Source of the DNA: Adiantum capillus-veneris
Taxonomy: Eukaryota > Streptophyta > Polypodiopsida > Polypodiales > Pteridaceae
Assembly: GCA_014529385.2 (NCBI GenBank)
Contig: CM043963.1
Location: 68,371,912 to 68,435,911, forward strand
Reading direction: 5' to 3'
DNA length: 64,000 bases
The notes beneath the pieces are model-generated. The model saw only the letters and a list, made by a program, of their open reading frames with translations. It was not told where the DNA came from and ran no database searches. The first letter of the stretch is position 1. Every line of letters begins with the position of its first letter. A program made the position numbers and the translations under genes. Positions 1 to 10,447 of the stretch are shown here, piece after piece.

Positions 1-10
1 TGATTTGACA

Positions 11-540
11 TAATTATCAAAGCTAAATCACATATTATGTAACCCATGGTAATTATTTTAATCTCAGATAATTAGTCTAACTAATTATCTCAATAGAATT
101 ACACTCTTTTTAGAGGAAAATAAAAGGGAGAAAATAGTAAACTAATTGGAAATGCTTTCAGATAGTTATCAGAGGTAAATCACTTCTTATGGAACCCATG
201 ATAATTATCCTAACGTCAGATAATTAGTCTATTTGATTATATTAATAGAATGACACTGTTTTTAGGAAAACATGAAAGAGGAAAAATACCAAACTAATCC
301 AAATAGCTTTGAGATAATTATCAAAGGTAAATCACATTTTTTGGAACCTGTGATAATTATTTTAACTTCAACTAATTATTTTAACTAATTATCTCAATAG
401 AATTACACTATTTTTAGGGAGAAATAAAAGGGGGAAAATAGAAACATAATCCAAAATGCTTTGAGATAATTATCAGAGATAAATCACATCTTATAAAACC
501 CATGATAATTATCTTAACCTCAGATAAATAGTTCAGATAC
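11..540. repeat. 152-bp tandem repeat, about 3.5 copies
   Basis: The phrase taattatc followed by a.agataaatcac-like sequence recurs at 11, 163 (as tagttatc), 315 and 467, an exact spacing of 152 bp. Copies differ by substitutions and carry an AT-rich unit with inverted gataattatc/gataatta motifs. The last copy breaks off near 540. No coding potential is seen. Confidence 0.85.
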
Positions 541-2357
541 TTATCTTCATTAAAAGTAACCGATTTTGTGTATAAACTAGAGAAAGGAAATTAGTAAATG
601 AATTTATATAATTACCCAATAAAGACCTGAGGTCAAAAATCACTATTGAAGGGTGGGAAAGTTATCTTAGCCTAAATAATTGGTATAACAAATTACTGTC
701 GGCAAAGTTTGCCTAAATTAGACCATAAGTATAGAAGGGAAAAGTTATAAATCAATTTTATGAATTAACCACAAAATTCCTAAAGATAGAACATATCAAA
801 TTACATCTAGGGTGAGTAATCCACTAGTAGATAGGAATTATAATTTACTAAGTCCAAATATGAGATATTCTTGGAATATAGACTAAGAAGAAACCCAGTA
901 AAATAGCTTCCTTAATTATATGATAATTATGGGAAAATACTAATAGTACAAGGAAGTTACAGGAGGAGTATCTCATCCAATAAACTATCAAGGACCTATT
1001 TATTCCAGAAATCCTTTTTTTTGGGTAAAAAGGAAGAAAAGAGATTAGTCAATTAATCCTCTAATCGATTAAGTCCTTTTATAAAGAGGAAATCCTCTTA
1101 CCGAGGAAGAGGATGTTAGCATCAAAAGAAATAAAGCCACTCATGACCATGAGGCTAGGCCTAGTCATAGGCCTACAGAGGAAAGGTTGCAGGCACCAAC
1201 AGAGCAACACATGGACGACCAGTCCCAGAGGTGGATTTCTATTTTGTTCGCTTAAGTCTTTTAAAGTTCATTTCTAAGTTAGCATTGCATACTTAAGGGT
1301 TAGGAAGGATAAATTGGTTGTAAATGGAAGGTAACTTGCAAGAAACCGACGAGCAATGATTGTAAATAGGAAAGAAATGATTGGGTTATGACTGATTGAT
1401 CTAGGAAAGAAATGTTTGACCATCCTTAAGACATTTTATCTCAAGACACCTCTAATTCCTTGGAATATTTTACTCCAGGTAATGATTAATGATGGCGATT
1501 CCGCCATGGATGAGTCGGTTTCCTCAGTGCGCGTGGAGTCTTTACCCCGTGCTTGTTTGTGCTTGTGGATATTACTTAGGATATCAAGTTTATCCTAGAG
1601 GAACGGCCCGGTTGTATGGGCAATCGGTTGGCGTATGGGCGCCCGGACTATGGGTGATGGCTTTTTCCACCTCGGTTTTTATAAATAAGGAATGGGTGCC
1701 ATTTTTTCACCCCTGTATAGGTGGTCTTGAGATAATCCAGTACTGGTCAGAGATACTTCAGAATGACAGTACCTTGTCTTAAGTCTAAAGATGTTTGTTT
1801 GCTAAAAGAATGTTTTCAATACTGTTTTTCAAGGGTTGTCTTAATGAATTCAGTTAATGAAAGGTAAAGAAAATCATTATTTTAATTGTGACAAAGAATG
1901 TGGTAGTAATTAAACAACACAGAATCATGTGTGAGTGCGGGGTGGTAAGTGGAGATTGACTAAGGTTGTCAATCATGGATGGGTGGACCTCATTATTCAG
2001 GTAACTATCCATTCCCACGCACTAAAACGTTTAGAAACTTCTTCACTTGGAAGAGGAATCCACCAACGGCTGTGCCCTCACATATGTTAGGGGGAAAAAA
2101 GCATTGACTAAGGAAACCTTAATCTGAATGATGGAAGTTATAGGGCCGGAATACTTTTTTTTAAACAAGTTGTTACGTTTCCACTGTGAGACAGGACTAG
2201 GTCTCCTTCTAGGGCTATAACCCTAAACCATTGTCAATGGTAAGGGTGAATTCCCTGGAATTATTCTTGTTTAGGGACTCGGATTTTAGTAGGCCTAGAG
2301 ACCTGTCAAGGGTCCCATCCCGCTTTTGGTGTCGGCGGGTTTGGGGACCTCACAATG
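541..2357. other. AT-rich non-coding stretch, possible degraded 5' LTR/leader
   Basis: No convincing gene was found. The stretch lies upstream of the first gypsy polyprotein and could contain its 5' LTR and leader, but no matching 3' copy was found by eye between 7554 and 8661, so LTR limits are not called. Confidence 0.4.
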
Positions 2358-2940
2358 GAGTCCCAAGGGGCTTACCATTATTGAGCTATTAGAAGCTTGA
2401 TAGGAATCGGTGCTGACTGGGCTATGATAAACCCTCTCTTCTATTCCTTGCAATTAATGATATTCGAGCCGCGGGACAGGAGCTCGAGTTCTTATCTTTG
2501 AAAGTAAAGAGGAGTAGCAACTAGGTCTTGAAGTTTCAAAGTACAAGTAAAATTTTATACCTAAAACTTAGTTAGAATGGCTGACAATAGTAGAGAGAGT
2601 GAAATTAATGTTGATGGCTTTGATTTTGCTATGGCTTTGATTTTTCTATGATCACCGTCAAGAGCTATGGTCTTAATAATAGAGTCCCAAGGGTCTTACC
2701 ATTATTGAGCTATTAGAAGCTTGACAGGAACCGGTGCCAATTGGGCTATGATAAACCCTCTCTTCTATTCCTTGCAATTAATGATATTCAAGCCGCGGGA
2801 TAGGAGCTTGAGTTCTTATCTTTGAAAGTAAAGAGGAGTAGCAACTAGGTCTTGAAGGGCCAAAGTACAAGTAAAATTTTACACCTAAAACTTAGTTAGA
2901 ATGGCTGACAATAGTAGAGAGAGTGAAATTAATGTTGATA
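2358..2940 (+). repeat. Direct duplication (324-bp offset) spanning gypsy leader and gag start
   Basis: About 259 bp beginning gagtcccaagg at 2358 recurs at 2682 with some ten-odd differences. Both copies end with the same apparent gag start (ATG at 2577 and at 2901, peptide MADNSRESEINVD). The first copy hits a stop soon after. The 65 bp between them include a short repeat of tatggctttga. This looks like a local tandem duplication in the element, not two elements. Confidence 0.85.
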
Positions 2941-3996
2941 GCTACTAATGATGCTCCTATGCTTGTGAACTATCTTGTTACTAGGCTTCAACAACTCACG
3001 GGCAATCCATCCCTCCAAGGAGAAGTGCAACAGCAACTAGTGATCCATGTGATTCTCCAATCTCTTCACCTAGAAGAGGGACTGCCTATGAAAGCTCCTA
3101 ATGAGATTTCTAAAAGAGGGCACTCTACGATAAGAGAATAGGAGGATTTATATGAAGGGCTCAAAAGATTACAAGTTGATGGGGCAACTCCCTCACAAAA
3201 GAGATCCCAAATCTCAATGGTAGGGCCCCCACTGAAAGAACGAGAAACAAGTGAATCTCCCGCCACCTCGGTGGAGATGGCACCACGAAGATGGCGGGGA
3301 AAACGCTCTCTAACACCCCCTAAACAGAGAAGACCATCACATAGTCCTTCTGACCATAATTCAAAGAAGGAAGAAAGGAAGTATGAGAAGGAAAAGGCAA
3401 GAAAGAGGTCACCCTCTTCTCCATCTTCATCATCCTCCTCCTCTTCTGAAGGAAGTGATGGTGAAAAGCGAGGCCATAAGAAATCCTATGCCACTTGGAA
3501 GAGGTCATTGAAGCTCAAACAGTTCAAGTAGGGAGGAAAGAGTATCTCTTTTCTTACCTACAATGGCATCTTTGGCGCTACGGACAAAGTCTTGGCCTTT
3601 ATTCAACAATTTGATGCGGCATTCAGAGATGAGGGCTTCATAGAGTCCTCTAAGATACGTCATGTAGCCATGCATCTCCAAAAGTCTGCTAGGCAATGGT
3701 GGTCTAGCCTATGAGCAAACGGTGAAGCTCCACGAACATGGAAAGCTTTAAGAACTTCAATTATGAAGCAGTTTTTGGCTAGTGATACCAAAGACAAAGT
3801 GCTCACCGAATGGAAAATCTTGAAGCTCTCTCCCTACAAATCTATTCACAAATACGTAGACAAGTTTTGCAATTTACATCTCAAAGCCACTATCTACAAA
3901 AACATAGATTTTGGAGAGCAAAAACAACAATTTTGTGTGGGTTTATCTAAAGATATGGTGGAGTATGTCAACTCCCAAAGGCATCGCAGTATTTAG
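2901..3996 (+). pseudogene. gypsy gag, broken by in-frame stops
   Basis: From about 2923 to 3996 a single frame carries gag sequence interrupted by stops near 3139, 3529 and 3712. It contains a basic, serine-rich stretch (codons around 3400-3450), then a retrotransposon gag core with LTYNGIFGATDKVLAF, RQWWSSL and the helix typical of plant gypsy capsids up to VEYVNSQ. The apparent initiator ATG at 2901 lies in a different frame and stops after some 15 codons, so the N-terminus is frameshifted. Gag would form the intracellular virus-like particle. Identification rests on the capsid pattern and on its place before protease and RT. Confidence 0.75.
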
Positions 3997-4039
3997 TGGT
4001 CATTCACCATATTATGGTGGCTTCACGGATCAACTTCCA

Positions 4040-6130
4040 ATAAGGGCTTAGCCCATGGAAAGAAAAAATCGTAATGAGCCTAAGGGGAAGGACCATGTCG
4101 AAAAGAGATAGAGCGTTATCGCAATGATAACCATTGTTTCAAATGTGGGGAGCAAGGGCATGCTTATCATGCTTTCCCACAAAAGAACACACGCAATGAA
4201 CCTCCTAGAGCTTCCATAGTTGAAGTTCAAGAAAAAGATGCTCATCGCAAAGGATCTCATCTATGCCATGCTTGGGGAAAGCTAAAAGAACATGATGCTT
4301 TCATTCTCTTCGACAATGGCTCTACTCACAATTTCATATCCACGGAGTTGGCCACTAAGCTAGGCATCCAAGCCTTTGAGATTGGAAATACCCTACCAGC
4401 TAATGGTGCTTTCAAGGGAGAAGAAGTCCCAGTTACTCCCTTAATTGGGACATTGACGCTTCATGGCCAAAGCTATGTGGACAAAGAGGATTTCTTCATT
4501 AAGCTTGAGGACATAATCCTAGGGGCACCATGGTTTGATCGCATGGCAGCCAACATCAAGTACCCTGAAAGGCAAATTTACTTTAAGTACAGTGACAAAG
4601 ACATGTACATATATGTTAACGAGTCAGGTAACACTATACCTTTTGTACATAAGCAAGCTTTTGACAAGTCAATAAAGAGCTCTATTTATGTGTACATGAT
4701 ATTTGTAAAAGACTCTCAAAATGAACCTAATGTTTTGTCGAATAAAAATAAAGGGAATAAAAAAGAATTAGGGTTGTCTAATTTCCTTAATGAATTCCAA
4801 GATGTTTCTACTGATGACATCCCTAATGAATTGCCTCCAAAACGAGGGGATGATGACCATGGAATTGAGATTCTTCTAGGAATCTCACCACATAAAAAAC
4901 CTCCTTATCAAGTTTCTCAAGCTCAGCAAGAGGAAATTTTGCGGCAAGTGCATGAGTTGGTTGAGAAAGGAATGGTTGGGCCTAGTTCATCTCCATTTTG
5001 TTCACCAGTTTTATTAGTGCAAAAGAAAGGTGGCACATATCGTATGTGTGTCAAGTAGGCACTAAATAGGATCACTATCAAAAATAGGTTTCCCGTTTCC
5101 ATGGGTAGAAGACCTATTTGATAAGCTACAAAGATGACCTACTTCAGTAGGATTGACCTAAAAAGTGGCTATCACCAAATAAGGATAGTGGATCAAGACA
5201 TTGTAAAGACCGCATTTTGCACTACGTTTGGTCTCTACGAATTCATTGTCATGCCTTTTGGCTTGACCAATGCACCAGCTACATTCAACTGCATGATGGA
5301 GAAGCTCTTTAGGCCTCACAGTAGTTACACAGTTACATTGGAGTGTTCTTTGATGATATAATCATCTACTCAAATTCCTTGGACGAACAGAAACAACACC
5401 TCCAGGTAAATTTTCAAGTTTTGCGAGAGAATAAGCTTTACATAAATCAAAAGAAAAGTAAAATTTCTTACAAGAGATTCAATATTTAGGTCGTATTATC
5501 TCTAAAGATGGCATCCAAATGGATCCATCAAAGTTAGAAGTAATAAAAGCATCACCTAATCCCAAGAATCTGCATGAATTAAGAAGCTTTATAGGTATGC
5601 GTGCATACTATAGACGATTCATAGAAAAATTCTCACTCATAGCAAGACCATTGCATGACCTAACAAAAAAAATGTTAAGTATGCATGGTCTACCAAGGAG
5701 AACGCTGATTTTGAAAAGCTTAAAGAGAAGCTTATCTCTTAACATGTGCTTACACTACCGGATCTCTCAAAGCCATTTGAGGTATAATGCGACGCTTGTG
5801 GTGATTGCCTTGGAGCCATGCTGCTCCAAGAAGGGCATGCCATAGAATATGAAATTCGAAGGCTCAACCCAATTTAGCAAGATCTACGCATATATAAAAA
5901 GGAACTGTTAGCAGTTCTACATGCCCTAGACACGTGGAAGCACTATTTATTGGGGACTCCTTTCATTCTGCGAACGGATCACCAAAGCCTTAAGTACTTC
6001 ATGATGCAGACCAAGCTCTCCAACAAACAAATGAGGTGTGCAAATTTCCTTTCAAAATTTTGTTTTCATACTGCTCACATTGCTGGCAAGCGTAATCAAG
6101 TAGCCCATGCACTCTCAAGATTACCAAGAG
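4040..6130 (+). pseudogene. gypsy pol, zinc knuckle-protease-RT-RNase H, broken
   Basis: A knuckle CFKCGEQGHAYHAF near 4135 has lost its last cysteine. A protease active-site motif LFDNGSTHNF lies near 4306, followed by the flap-like IILGAPWFDR. RT runs from roughly 4950 to 5600: SPVLLVQKKGG, a stop near 5056, [23 protein letters not shown], then [10 protein letters not shown] after a frame change near 5340. RNase H follows with TDHQSLKYF near 5978 and the terminal ALSRLP. Canonical RT aspartates are readable but not in one open frame. The enzyme would copy element RNA to DNA in the cytoplasm; this copy cannot. Confidence 0.8.
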
Positions 6131-7553
6131 TGAATGCGGTATCAATAGCAACTCACAATGATCTATCTGATATGATAGATGAGTATGCTAATTATCCCAA
6201 TTTTAAAGCTGTGACGTCAGCCCTTGCACTAGGGAAGAAAGAGGAACCATTTACCCTACAAGATGGTTATCTTCTCTATGGTAATAGGCTATTTGTTACT
6301 AACTCACTACCTAAGAAAATCATGTATGAATCTCAGGCTCCTCCATATGCGGGTCATAAAGGGATTCAAGCTACCCTAAGAGGGATAGAAATGTACTTCT
6401 ATTGGACTACCATGAAAGCAAACATCCAAGAGTATGTTTCAAAATTTGTGGTTTGCCAAAAGACGAAGTTTGATAGAGGGAAGCAACCTGCTTTGCTTCA
6501 ACCTTTGCCAATCCCTAATTCACCCTGGGAGAGCGTATCCATGTATTTTATCTTTGAATTGCCTAAGTCTATCCATGGGAATACGGGAATATGGACAATA
6601 GTAGACAGGTTCAACAAACAAGCGTATTTCATACTTGTCAAAAAGACTATTAAGGCCCATCAAATGGCAACCCTCTTTATATCACAAATATTTAAGTACC
6701 ACGGCATGCCAATGTCAATAGTGTCGGATAGGATCCTAGAATGACCAGCAATTTTTGGAAGGGTCTCTTTGAGAATTTACGTACAAGGCTAAATTTCTCT
6801 TCGGCCTATCACCCGCAAATGGATAGCCAAAGCGAGATAGCTAACCTAACAATTCTTGATCTACTAAAAGCTTATGTCACTGTTGTAAATCAAAGGTCCC
6901 AATGGAAGAAGTACTTACCTTTAATGGAGTATGCTTACAATAACATAGTACATACATCCACAGGAAAAGCACCTTTGGAGGTAATTGAGGGAAGATCAAA
7001 AAATCCCCTGCTACTTAAGGTACATAGGAAGATCTTCGCTGCAGATTAATATAGCCGCAACCTATAAGAATCATTCCAAAAGATTAAAGATGCTATATCT
7101 ATCTCATGGAAAAGGAAAAAGGCTACTGGTAACAGGCACAAAAGAGCCCTGACCTTTAAAGAAAATGATTGGGTCTTGCTCAAATTTAGGTTAAGGCACA
7201 TGACGGGCAAGAATCCTACGGGACACCAAAAGAACTATGCTAAACTAGCAAAAAGGTACTATGTCCCCTTTAAAATTCTTAAGCCAATCAATGAGACGGC
7301 TTATCAGCTCAAGTTGCCCAACCACTTGCTCATACACAATGCTTTCCATGTGAGCCTCTTAAAGCCTTACCAAGGAGAGCCACCCCAAGAAGCAACCATA
7401 GAAGACCCATCGGAGATTGAAGACCAAGAAGAGGTATTGCAGCTAGTCCATTCTCCGACACAAAGACAAGGTATTGAGAGGCAGGAAAACCCCCAATGTT
7501 TATCTGAATCCTATTGGATGGACACAGAGGTGGGCTCAGCTAGTGTAAACTAA
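6131..7553 (+). pseudogene. gypsy integrase and C-terminal tail, broken
   Basis: The integrase has a partial zinc-binding region (HKGIQATLRGIEMYFYW, VVCQKTKFDRG), a core with IVDRF near 6600 and SDRILE near 6724, then a frame change at about 6741 followed by SSAYHPQMDSQSE, where the usual catalytic Glu region is N-Q-R-E-like in relatives. The C-terminal part (7176-7553) has the conserved AKRYYVPFKILKPINETAYQ and HNAFHVSLLKPY, typical of chromovirus integrases. The chromodomain itself is truncated. Confidence 0.75.
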
Positions 7554-8661
7554 ATTTCTTATTTTATAAATGCTTTAAAAAACAACCAATAAGAAATAGT
7601 CTCCCTAAAAGACTATTGGACAGTCAAAAGGTTCAATGAGAATTAAACAACTCCTAAATTTGATTAATTCCTATTGGCCAAAAGACTAAAAGGTCCAATA
7701 GGAATTCAGATAGTTAAATTATTTGAGCATATATAAAAAGGAAAAAAAGGCGCACACTTGTCACAAGGATTTTGAATGGGCCTCTCAAAGGCTATGGGCT
7801 AAAATATTCACGGGCCAATAGGAAGCCAACAAGAGTAGAACTCTTGCTCAAATGCTATTGGCTAGGCTTTTCAAGGGCCAATAGGAAGCCAACATGAGTA
7901 AGTGGCAATATGGGTCGCCCAGATGAGAGAGGGAGACTGATTTGGAAAGGCATTATTCCCCACACACACACACACAAGCTCATGTGTGAAATGAAGAAAC
8001 TCTATCTCCTTCTCAGGCTTTAATGGAAAGCTCTTCATCTACTCCAAGCTTGTGAGAAGTGAGGCCTACAACAACAAACTCTTGGCTTAGGATGAAAATC
8101 CAACCAAGAGACAAGCTCCAATGCATGCTCATCTCCTCTACCATTGTAATTACAAAGCTATGCTAAGCTATTATGAGTGATTATGTGAGGAGAAATACTT
8201 CTTTCCCGTAATAATACTTCTTTTTTTTCTAAGATCTACTCTTACACCCCGCTAGCTCTCACCATCTTCAAAGGTGTGTGAGATCTTGGGTCTGAGACCA
8301 ACGAGGAATTGATGGTGTTTTCTAAAAAGTGTTAGCTTAGTGCTTGAAGCTTCCATCTTCATTGCACTAGAAAGTTATTGAAGGAACACAAAGGATTGTA
8401 TTGTAAAATGTCTCCCTTGATGGGGGAAACCTGAATACAAATCCTATTGGAGGGGGGACCGGCTCCATGTGCATCCGGTCCTGAACTGTTGTCAAGTGTT
8501 AATCTCTCTTTCTCTCTTGAAGTATTGTTCATGCCTAATTCTAACTAGTTGTTATACTTTTGTAGCTCTCTCTCCAACCAAGCACTTTTGCTATGCTCAT
8601 TAGGAATCCCTCTTAATTAAATGCTCACTATGCCTATGTAATTTCCGCTACACATAATTAA
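7554..8661. other. Non-coding tail of the gypsy element, possible 3' LTR
   Basis: No gene is seen. The stretch includes several short dispersed copies of a phrase like ggccaataggaagcc (7630-7900), a small (CA)n near 7962 and pyrimidine-rich sequence near 8500. It may include the 3' LTR, but no 5' counterpart was recognised. Confidence 0.4.
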
Positions 8662-8827
8662 TTACCCATTAAATGTTACATAATCAGACGTCTCATCATG
8701 TCCAAGCGGCGTATTTGTCGAGTTCTGCAAAAAAAGACAATCAAATTTTCTATAAGTATAAACAATCCATTTTCTTAGCTTATCAATAAAATACAACAAA
8801 TGTAAGAGAGTAAAGTGAAATACTAAC
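8662..8827 (-). pseudogene. Last exon and preceding intron of Transposase_24-like pseudogene
   Basis: Read on the minus strand, 8725-8827 is an intron: donor gttagt at 8827-8822 and a pyrimidine-rich acceptor ending tttgcag at 8725. The exon 8724-8662 encodes 20 codons (NSTNTPLGHDETSDYV and following) and a TAA. Joining this to the exon at 14070-14167 keeps one frame. The copia element 8828-14065 now sits exactly at the exon-intron junction, so the gene is cut in two. Splice assignments are by eye. Confidence 0.55.
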
Positions 8828-9149
8828 TGTTGAGATGTCGAGCTCTACATCTTGAGCTGGCATCCACTACGGGTCTTGGCCGCTTACGGCATTTACTCAC
8901 TGGCGCGTTAGGTGATCAACATGGAGGATCTCTGCCAGTGATTCTACAGGTGGAGTACACTTATAGTGCCAGCCTAGTACGCTTCTAGCGAGTTCACACT
9001 CAGTGGCCGCATGTACATATGTGCTACTTTTCAGGTTTAGCACTTAGTCATTTTGTACTCTCTTTACTGTAAAGAAGAAGAAGAAGCTTTCCATCTCTGT
9101 GTGCTTTGTGCTTGTCTTGTGTAGCTCTCTTGCATCCTCATTCTTTACA
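8828..9149 (+). repeat. copia 5' LTR
   Basis: 322 bp, TG...CA ends, matching 13744-14065 with about ten substitutions. It ends in a pyrimidine-rich stretch after gaagaagaagaagc, and the PBS starts at the next base. Confidence 0.95.
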
Positions 9150-9167
9150 TGGTATCAGAGCCTGGTG
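9150..9167 (+). other. copia primer-binding site (tRNA-iMet)
   Basis: tggtatcagagcctggtg immediately follows the 5' LTR. TGGTATCAGAGC is the standard initiator-Met tRNA complement of plant copia elements. Confidence 0.9.
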
Positions 9168-9430
9168 TAGGCAAGAGAGGCTAAGAGAGCAAGAGCATCA
9201 CAATCCCTTCGTTCGCAATCCACGACCAGATGCCTGATTTTTCGCACAAGTTTCTGAACAGGTCTCCAAAGTGCAGTATACAGAGATTTACTGTACAAGT
9301 ACAGTGGTTGTATGTATGTTTGATTGTGGACACTCGTTGAGTGTAGGAAGCGTTACAGGTACCACGATAGAAGGTTCATCAGAATTGCAGGTTTTTGCAG
9401 ATTGCAGCTATTTTGTCTTAGTGCTTCAAG

Positions 9431-10405
9431 ATGTCTGACAGTTTCAGTCAGATTGTCACTGAGAAGCTTGAGAAAAATAACTACCCTGCATGGAAGTTCA
9501 GAATAACAAATTTCCTAAAAGGAAAAGGTTATTGGGACTATGTAGAAGGAGACAATGAAAAGGAACCAGAGATTCCCGAGGCAAATGCTACAACAGAACA
9601 AAGGAAAGCTTTGAGGGACTGGCAACAAGGCCAGAGCAAAGTGATGTATTGGCTGTCTATGAGCATCACAGATGGCATGATGGGCTATCTACAGGATGCT
9701 GAAACCCCCGCCATTGCATGGAAAAACTTAGGCAGAGTGTTCGAGGTGAACACCAAGGCCAGGAAGCTTCAACTAAAGTCGGAGCTAAATCAGGTTAAGA
9801 GGAACAACCTCTCAATCAATGATTTTTCCTTGAAGATCAAGAGTATCATTGAGGCTCTTGGATCTATTAAAGTCTTAGTGGAAGACGATGACATTGTCCG
9901 TGCATGCTTGGATGGTCTAGGAGATGAGTATGTACATTTTAGGTCTTCCATGAATACAAGAGACGACATCCCCGTGTTCCAAGATTTGATTTCTATGCTT
10001 ATTCTTGAGGAGAATAACCTTGACACATCTTCTTCTCATGGCAGAAATAATTCTGAACAGGCCTTCTATTCTAACTCCAACAGATGTAGAGGTAGAGGTC
10101 GTGGTCGAGGCCCAAGGGGTTGCAGGGGCCAATTTCTGGAAGGTCAATCAAATCAAAACAATACAGGTGGCAGGGGAAACCAGTCTCAAGGCAGGGGGAG
10201 TCAAAGAGGTCGTGGTGCAGGATCAAGCAGGCAGCAACATACTCCAGATAGCAGAGAATGTTGGACTTGTGGTGAAAGAGGTCACATGTCACGTGACTGT
10301 CCAAAGGGAAAAGCAAGTGGAAAGAGAGAACAGGGCAACTATGCATCACTAGCAGAGATGCAGATGACAGCAAAAACGAGCACATGTTTGTTATGCAGCA
10401 TGTAA
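9431..10405 (+). CDS. copia gag (capsid plus zinc knuckle)
   Basis: The 324-codon frame starts MSDSFSQIVTEKLEKNNYPA. It has the plant copia gag (UBN2-type) fold pattern: NYPAWKFRI, an A-W-x-x-L segment and LDGLGDEY. Then comes an Arg/Gly-rich linker and a CCHC knuckle CWTCGERGHMSRDC (about 10259-10300). Gag packages element RNA in cytoplasmic particles. The frame is open throughout the gag core. It leaves the pol frame near 10375, in a run of A residues, so the final ten or so residues are frameshifted. The start is the first ATG after the PBS that gives the family N-terminus. Confidence 0.85.
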   Translation: MSDSFSQIVTEKLEKNNYPAWKFRITNFLKGKGYWDYVEGDNEKEPEIPEANATTEQRKALRDWQQGQSKVMYWLSMSITDGMMGYLQDAETPAIAWKNLGRVFEVNTKARKLQLKSELNQVKRNNLSINDFSLKIKSIIEALGSIKVLVEDDDIVRACLDGLGDEYVHFRSSMNTRDDIPVFQDLISMLILEENNLDTSSSHGRNNSEQAFYSNSNRCRGRGRGRGPRGCRGQFLEGQSNQNNTGGRGNQSQGRGSQRGRGAGSSRQQHTPDSRECWTCGERGHMSRDCPKGKASGKREQGNYASLAEMQMTAKTSTCLLCSM

Positions 10406-10447
10406 TGAATACAATGACTGCAGAGAATTCCACCCAAGATGATGTTT

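Larger units (their letters stand above)
2577..7553 (+). mobile_element. Decayed Ty3/gypsy (chromovirus-like) retrotransposon, internal region
   Basis: The order gag, zinc knuckle, aspartic protease, RT, RNase H, integrase is that of Ty3/gypsy elements, all on the plus strand. The integrase is followed by the conserved NAFHVSLLKPY segment and a short acidic tail where chromoviruses carry a chromodomain. Reading frames are broken by numerous stops and at least three frame changes, so the copy is dead. LTRs were not identified and the true element limits are therefore unknown. Confidence 0.8.
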
